From the NCBI RefSeq assembly GCF_046097095.1, contig NZ_CP175698.1:310001-374000 (forward strand): DNA of 64,000 bases. Direction: 5' to 3'. Numbering within the stretch: the stretch's first letter is position 1; every line of letters begins with the position of its first letter. Position numbers and translations under genes: made by a program. This DNA comes from Natrinema sp046097095. GTDB taxonomy: Archaea > Halobacteriota > Halobacteria > Halobacteriales > Natrialbaceae. The notes under the pieces are model-generated. The model saw only the letters and a list, made by a program, of their open reading frames with translations. It was not told where the DNA came from and did not search any database. Below, in pieces: positions 60,589 through 64,000 of the stretch.

Positions 60589-60677
60589 CACAACAAACCT
60601 CGAGTCGTATCGTTCGAATCTCGAACCATCACACGTATCCCGTTCCGTACCCTCCATTCGGCTAGCACACAGCCACT

Positions 60678-61769
60678 ATGAGCATCACAGAACACGAACT
60701 CGAAATTAAACTCGAGGGCATCGAGGATCCCGACATCGGCGAGGACATCGTCTCGCTGGGACTGATCAACGACGTTACGATCGACGACGAGACGGCCCGG
60801 ATCTCGCTCGCGTTCAACACTCCGTATGCACCCTCCGAGCTCGAGCTCGGCAACCGCATTCGCGACGTCATCGAAGAGTCCGGTCTCGAGCCCGACCTGC
60901 GAGCTCACGTCGACGAGGAACATGGCTTCGACGACGAGGTCCTCCCCCGCGTCCGAAACGTCATTGCCGTCTCCTCCGGGAAGGGCGGTGTCGGCAAGAC
61001 GACGGTCGCGGCCAACCTCGCCGCCGGCCTTCAAAAGCGCGGTGCGATGGTGGGCCTGCTCGACGCCGACATTCACGGACCGAACGTGCCCCAGATCCTC
61101 CCGCCGGAGAGTGATCCCGGCGTCACGCCCAACGAGGAGATCGTCCCGCCCCGCTCGGATGGCGTCCGCATCATCAGCATGGGGATGATGATGGAAGACG
61201 AAGACGACCCCGCCATCCTTCGAGGGCCGATGGTCAACAAGTTCATGATGAAGTTCCTCGAGGGCGTCGAGTGGGGCCGCCTCGACTACCTCATCGTCGA
61301 CCTGCCGCCGGGGACCGGCGACGCGACGCTGAACCTGCTGCAGTCAATGCCCGTGACTGGATCGGTCGTCGTCACGACGCCCCAGGAGATGGCCTTAGAC
61401 GACACACGCAAGGGGATCCAGATGTTCAACAAGCACGACACGTCGGTGCTGGGCGTCGTCGAGAACATGAGCTCCTTCGTCTGTCCGTCCTGTGGCGACC
61501 AGCACGGGCTGTTCGGCACCGGGGGCGCTGACACTATCGTCGACAAATACGACGTGCCGCTGCTGGGTCGGATCCCGATCCATCCTGACTTCGGGGCCGA
61601 CGGCAGCATGGGCGCGCTCGTCAAGAACGACGACAGCGAGGTCCAGGAGTCTCTCGAGGACGTCGTCGGCGAGGTCGCCGACCGGATCGGCGAGATGAAC
61701 CGCCGAACCGTCTCCAAGAACGTCGAGCACGAACCGGCGAACAAGCTGCCGACCGAGACGGAAGACTGA
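60678..61769 (+). CDS. apbC: Mrp/NBP35-type Fe-S carrier ATPase (ApbC)
   Basis: 363 residues. A MIP18 (DUF59)-like N-terminal domain (1-90) is followed by the deviant Walker A SSGKGGVGKTTVAANLAAGL (101-109), DADIHGPNVPQIL, and VDLPPGTGDATL. A CxxC in VCPSCGDQHG near residue 268 bridges the cluster of a dimer. These proteins deliver [4Fe-4S] clusters to target enzymes. Its closeness to a multi-cluster protein operon is suggestive but not proof of a specific link. Start ATG at 60678. Confidence 0.93.
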   Translation: MSITEHELEIKLEGIEDPDIGEDIVSLGLINDVTIDDETARISLAFNTPYAPSELELGNRIRDVIEESGLEPDLRAHVDEEHGFDDEVLPRVRNVIAVSSGKGGVGKTTVAANLAAGLQKRGAMVGLLDADIHGPNVPQILPPESDPGVTPNEEIVPPRSDGVRIISMGMMMEDEDDPAILRGPMVNKFMMKFLEGVEWGRLDYLIVDLPPGTGDATLNLLQSMPVTGSVVVTTPQEMALDDTRKGIQMFNKHDTSVLGVVENMSSFVCPSCGDQHGLFGTGGADTIVDKYDVPLLGRIPIHPDFGADGSMGALVKNDDSEVQESLEDVVGEVADRIGEMNRRTVSKNVEHEPANKLPTETED

Positions 61770-61859
61770 TCGGCCGGTCTGTCCACTGTCTGTCGCCTCT
61801 ATTCTCTCCCGTTCTCGTCCGCCCCTGCCGTTTTGGTGTCGGCCGTCGAACTGACGCGT

Positions 61860-62186
61860 ATGCTCGACAACTATGCCGACACGACCTCCGACCTCGAGCC
61901 GGGCGACGGCGAGATCGAAACCGCAGAGCTGGTCGTCACCGACGACGCCCTCGTGAAAGCGTTCGCCCTCGGCCCCGGCGCGGAACTCGAGGCCCACGAA
62001 CACGCGACGAGCACGAACGTCTTTCACGTCCTCGAGGGGACGGTGACCGTGATTCAGGGCGACGAGCGCGAGCAGGTCGACGCGCCCGGCGTCATCCACC
62101 ACGAGCGCGGCGTCGCTCACGGCGCGCGAAACGAAACCGACGAGACGGTGGTCTTCACCGCGAGCCTCTGTCCGATGCCCTCCTGA
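61860..62186 (+). CDS. Cupin domain protein
   Basis: 108 residues of a single cupin barrel. Metal-ligand candidates are in ELEAHEHATSTNVFHVLEG (two His and a Glu in the first cupin motif) and later IHHERGVAHGARNET. The C-terminus contains a Cys (SLCPMPS). The ATG at 61860 is preferred over an upstream GTG at 61833. Ligand unknown. Confidence 0.83.
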   Translation: MLDNYADTTSDLEPGDGEIETAELVVTDDALVKAFALGPGAELEAHEHATSTNVFHVLEGTVTVIQGDEREQVDAPGVIHHERGVAHGARNETDETVVFTASLCPMPS

Positions 62187-62217
62187 GCGGGCGCAGGCGG
62201 ATCGTCCGAAAATCAGT

Positions 62218-63327
62218 TCATTGCGTTCCGTCCGCGAGCAGCGACTCGATATACGTCGAGACGTGGTCGTCCATCCGGCGCTTGTAGCCGGCCTGACGAG
62301 CGAGCCGGTCGAGTTCGCGGGCGACGAGGCTGCCGTACTGGACCGCCTTCTTGTCCCGCTCGGCGACCTCGCCCGGCAGGTGACGGGCCGCGACTCGCCG
62401 AAAGCCGCGTTTCCGTTCGTCCTCGTCGGCCAGTAAGTCGTCCGGCAAGCGCAACGCGGCCTCGACCACGGCGTCGTGGAGGAACGGCGCGACCGGCTCG
62501 AGGTCCGTCGCCCCGATCGTCAGCACGTCCCGCGGGAGTTGCTCGGCGAGGCTGGCTATCTGTTCGCGGACGGCTCCCCGAACCGTCTCGGCCTCGACGC
62601 GGTGATCGAGGCGGACGACCTTCTCGTAGCCGCCGAACAGTTCGTCCGCGCCCTGCCCGACCGCGAGCGCGTCGAAGCCGTCTGCCGCGACGCGCTCGCC
62701 GACCAGATACAGCGGCAACGCGATCTGGACGTCCATCGCGTTCGTCCGGCCGGTCGCCCGCGCTACCTCGGGGACGGCCCGCTCTAAATCGGCCGGCTCG
62801 AGCTCGATCACGGTCAAATCGCGGCCCATTGCGTCGGCGGCGGTCCGCGCGGCCGCGACGTCGTGGCTGTCGGGAAAGCCGACGACGTACAGCGGCGCGT
62901 CGAGCAGTTCGGCGACCAGCGCAGAGTCGACGCCGCCGGAGAACGCGACGGCGATCTCTCGACTGTCTCGTCGAACGGTCTCGGCCGCCGTCTCGATGGC
63001 GTGCTCGAGGGCCTCGAGTGCGTCGTCTCGGTCCGGTTCCGGCTCCGGCTCAGGCAGCGTCCAGCGTGACTCTCGTCCGGAAACGGGATCGTCGACCGGC
63101 GCGGTCGTGCCGGCCGGAACCAGCCGTGGCTCCGCGAGCGTGGACGGCTCGAACGCCCAGTCGGGACTCGCGTCGTCGACGAACAGCGGCACGCGTCCGA
63201 GGACATCTCGAACGAGGCGGCCGTCGAGTTCGCCCGCGAAGCCGGCCGTTCCAGGCAGCGGGTCGCCCCGATCGAGTGCGTCGCGAACGGTCGCCGGTTC
63301 GGCACCGCGTAGCGTCGCGTCGGTCAT
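62218..63327 (-). CDS. Asparagine synthase C-terminal-domain protein lacking a working glutaminase domain
   Basis: 369 residues. The PP-loop motif SGGVDSALVAELL begins at Ser130, and the later synthase segments MDVQIALPLYLVGERV, AVGQGADELFGGYEKVVR and KRGFRRVAARHLPGEVAERDKKAVQYGS are present. The first 100 residues keep a shortened Ntn-like piece (FAGELDGRLVRDVLGRVPLFV) but no N-terminal catalytic Cys. It probably uses another ammonia source or makes another amide or adenylate product. Start ATG at 63327. Confidence 0.83.
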   Translation of the reverse strand: MTDATLRGAEPATVRDALDRGDPLPGTAGFAGELDGRLVRDVLGRVPLFVDDASPDWAFEPSTLAEPRLVPAGTTAPVDDPVSGRESRWTLPEPEPEPDRDDALEALEHAIETAAETVRRDSREIAVAFSGGVDSALVAELLDAPLYVVGFPDSHDVAAARTAADAMGRDLTVIELEPADLERAVPEVARATGRTNAMDVQIALPLYLVGERVAADGFDALAVGQGADELFGGYEKVVRLDHRVEAETVRGAVREQIASLAEQLPRDVLTIGATDLEPVAPFLHDAVVEAALRLPDDLLADEDERKRGFRRVAARHLPGEVAERDKKAVQYGSLVARELDRLARQAGYKRRMDDHVSTYIESLLADGTQ

Positions 63328-63343
63328 GAGTGGTGTCTCGAGG

Positions 63344-64000
63344 TCATCGGAACAGTTTAAAAACGTGGCTCAGTCGTCGCGTGACGCCGCCGGCGAACTG
63401 CCGGACGCTGATGCGCCACGGCGTTCGCTTTCCCTCCACGGTCGTCCGGCCGTCGGCGATCGCCTCGAGGATCGCAGCGGCCGTGCGCTCGTCGGCGTCG
63501 ACGCGGGTGACCGCCTGGCCGACCATCTCGCTGATGTGGGCGTCGCTGCCGGCGGTCATCGGTAACTCTCGTGAGCGCGCGTAGCGCTCGGCCTGCCGGT
63601 TCGCTCGCCCGGTAAAGAGTCGGGAGTTGTAGACCTCGATCGCGTCGCCCTGCGCGAGCTCTTCGCGCGAAACCCGGGCCATCACGCCGTGTCGAGACTC
63701 CTGAAACGGATGAGGGATCACCGCCAGTCCGTCTTGCTCGTGGATCGCCTCGAGCGTCGATTCGAAGGAGAGTCCGGGCGGGACGGCCTCCTCGAGCCCC
63801 AGCCCGAGGACGTGGCCGGCCTTGCTCGAGATCTCCATCCCCGGAATGCCGATTAGGCCGTAGTCGGGGGCGCGCTCGACGGCCTCGAGGCTCGCATCGA
63901 TCTCGTCGTGGTCCGTGACCGCGATCGCGTCGAGACCGACGGCTTCGGCCTGCTCTAAGATGAGCTCGACCGGGTCGCGGCCGTCGTAGGACAGCGACGA
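63344..64000 (-). CDS. PHP-domain phosphoesterase, 5' partial
   Basis: The frame runs from the stop at 63344 to the window edge (64000) without a start, so the N-terminus is outside. Visible motifs are AVTDHDEID (metal-binding THxH-like piece), GIPGMEIS, a histidine region IPHPFQESRHGV, EVYNSR, and MTAGSDAHISEMVG. This belongs to the PHP family of metal-dependent phosphoesterases with an associated C-terminal domain ending in a basic helix (GGVTRRLSHVFKLFR). It lies 16 bases from the asparagine-synthase-domain gene, in the same direction. The substrate is unknown. Confidence 0.85.
   Translation of the reverse strand, partial: SSLSYDGRDPVELILEQAEAVGLDAIAVTDHDEIDASLEAVERAPDYGLIGIPGMEISSKAGHVLGLGLEEAVPPGLSFESTLEAIHEQDGLAVIPHPFQESRHGVMARVSREELAQGDAIEVYNSRLFTGRANRQAERYARSRELPMTAGSDAHISEMVGQAVTRVDADERTAAAILEAIADGRTTVEGKRTPWRISVRQFAGGVTRRLSHVFKLFR

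Noticed and set aside
61833..61860. Longer start for the cupin gene at a GTG
   Set aside because: The added nine residues are not family-like and the ATG at 61860 begins the conserved part.

Overview
The window is chromosomal DNA from a haloarchaeon, probably of the Natrinema/Haloterrigena/Natrialbales kind. It is GC-rich and its proteins are strongly acidic. Many genes look leaderless, with an A/T-rich TATA-like element about 27 to 30 bases before the start codon. It carries archaeal hallmarks (TFB, RNA polymerase subunit L, SRP19, Gar1, Dph2, METTL5-type methyltransferase, a PGF-CTERM surface anchor) and several domain families known only from halophilic archaea (DUF7344, DUF7139, DUF5805, DUF7350). 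I see no rRNA, tRNA or CRISPR array, and one integrase without recognisable attachment sites. Genus is inference.

Layout. 1-7000: end of a PGF-CTERM substrate-binding protein, SRP19-Gar1, a presenilin-like protease, CysS, a DUF7344 regulator, a conserved halophile protein, a NifU-domain protein and BolA. 7000-17000: an ECHDC3-like crotonase, a PH-domain gene pair, FumC, an aminotransferase, a CNNM/CBS protein, a zinc-finger protein and a second copy of the PH-domain pair. 17000-25200: an 880-base stretch without a convincing gene, a DUF5805-integrase pair, a HisG-like protein, a long acidic heptad-repeat coiled-coil protein, an MBL-fold hydrolase and a second DUF7344 regulator. 25200-36700: Dph2, a HalX response regulator, a DUF7139 membrane protein beside the actin homologue salactin, METTL5, a rhomboid fusion, RpoL, a frameshifted zinc-ribbon/CAP-like gene, HisF, small proteins and a sulfite-oxidase-type oxidoreductase.

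36700-47400 is a nearly complete menaquinone cluster (menF, menD, menB, menA, menC, menE), interrupted by an oppositely oriented membrane J-domain protein and by a Tat lipoprotein with a DUF7350 domain. 47400-56800: a BCCT transporter, an NRDE protein, an HTH regulator with a possible coupled leader peptide, a formate/nitrite-type channel, GatC-GatA, TFB, a 41-residue zinc-finger protein, an epoxide-hydrolase-like enzyme and an HTH_10 regulator. 57173-60542 is a tightly coupled three-gene operon encoding a four-cluster Fe-S protein with an extended Tat-like N-terminus, an NrfD-type quinone-binding membrane subunit and a small membrane protein, with no molybdopterin subunit nearby. The window ends with Mrp/NBP35, a cupin, an asparagine-synthase-domain protein and the C-terminal part of a PHP phosphoesterase.

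The most promising points for new biology are the orphan Fe-S/NrfD operon next to its putative regulator and in a genome that makes menaquinone, the salactin-DUF7139 pair, the HisG-like protein next to the heptad-repeat protein, and the duplicated PH-domain gene pair.
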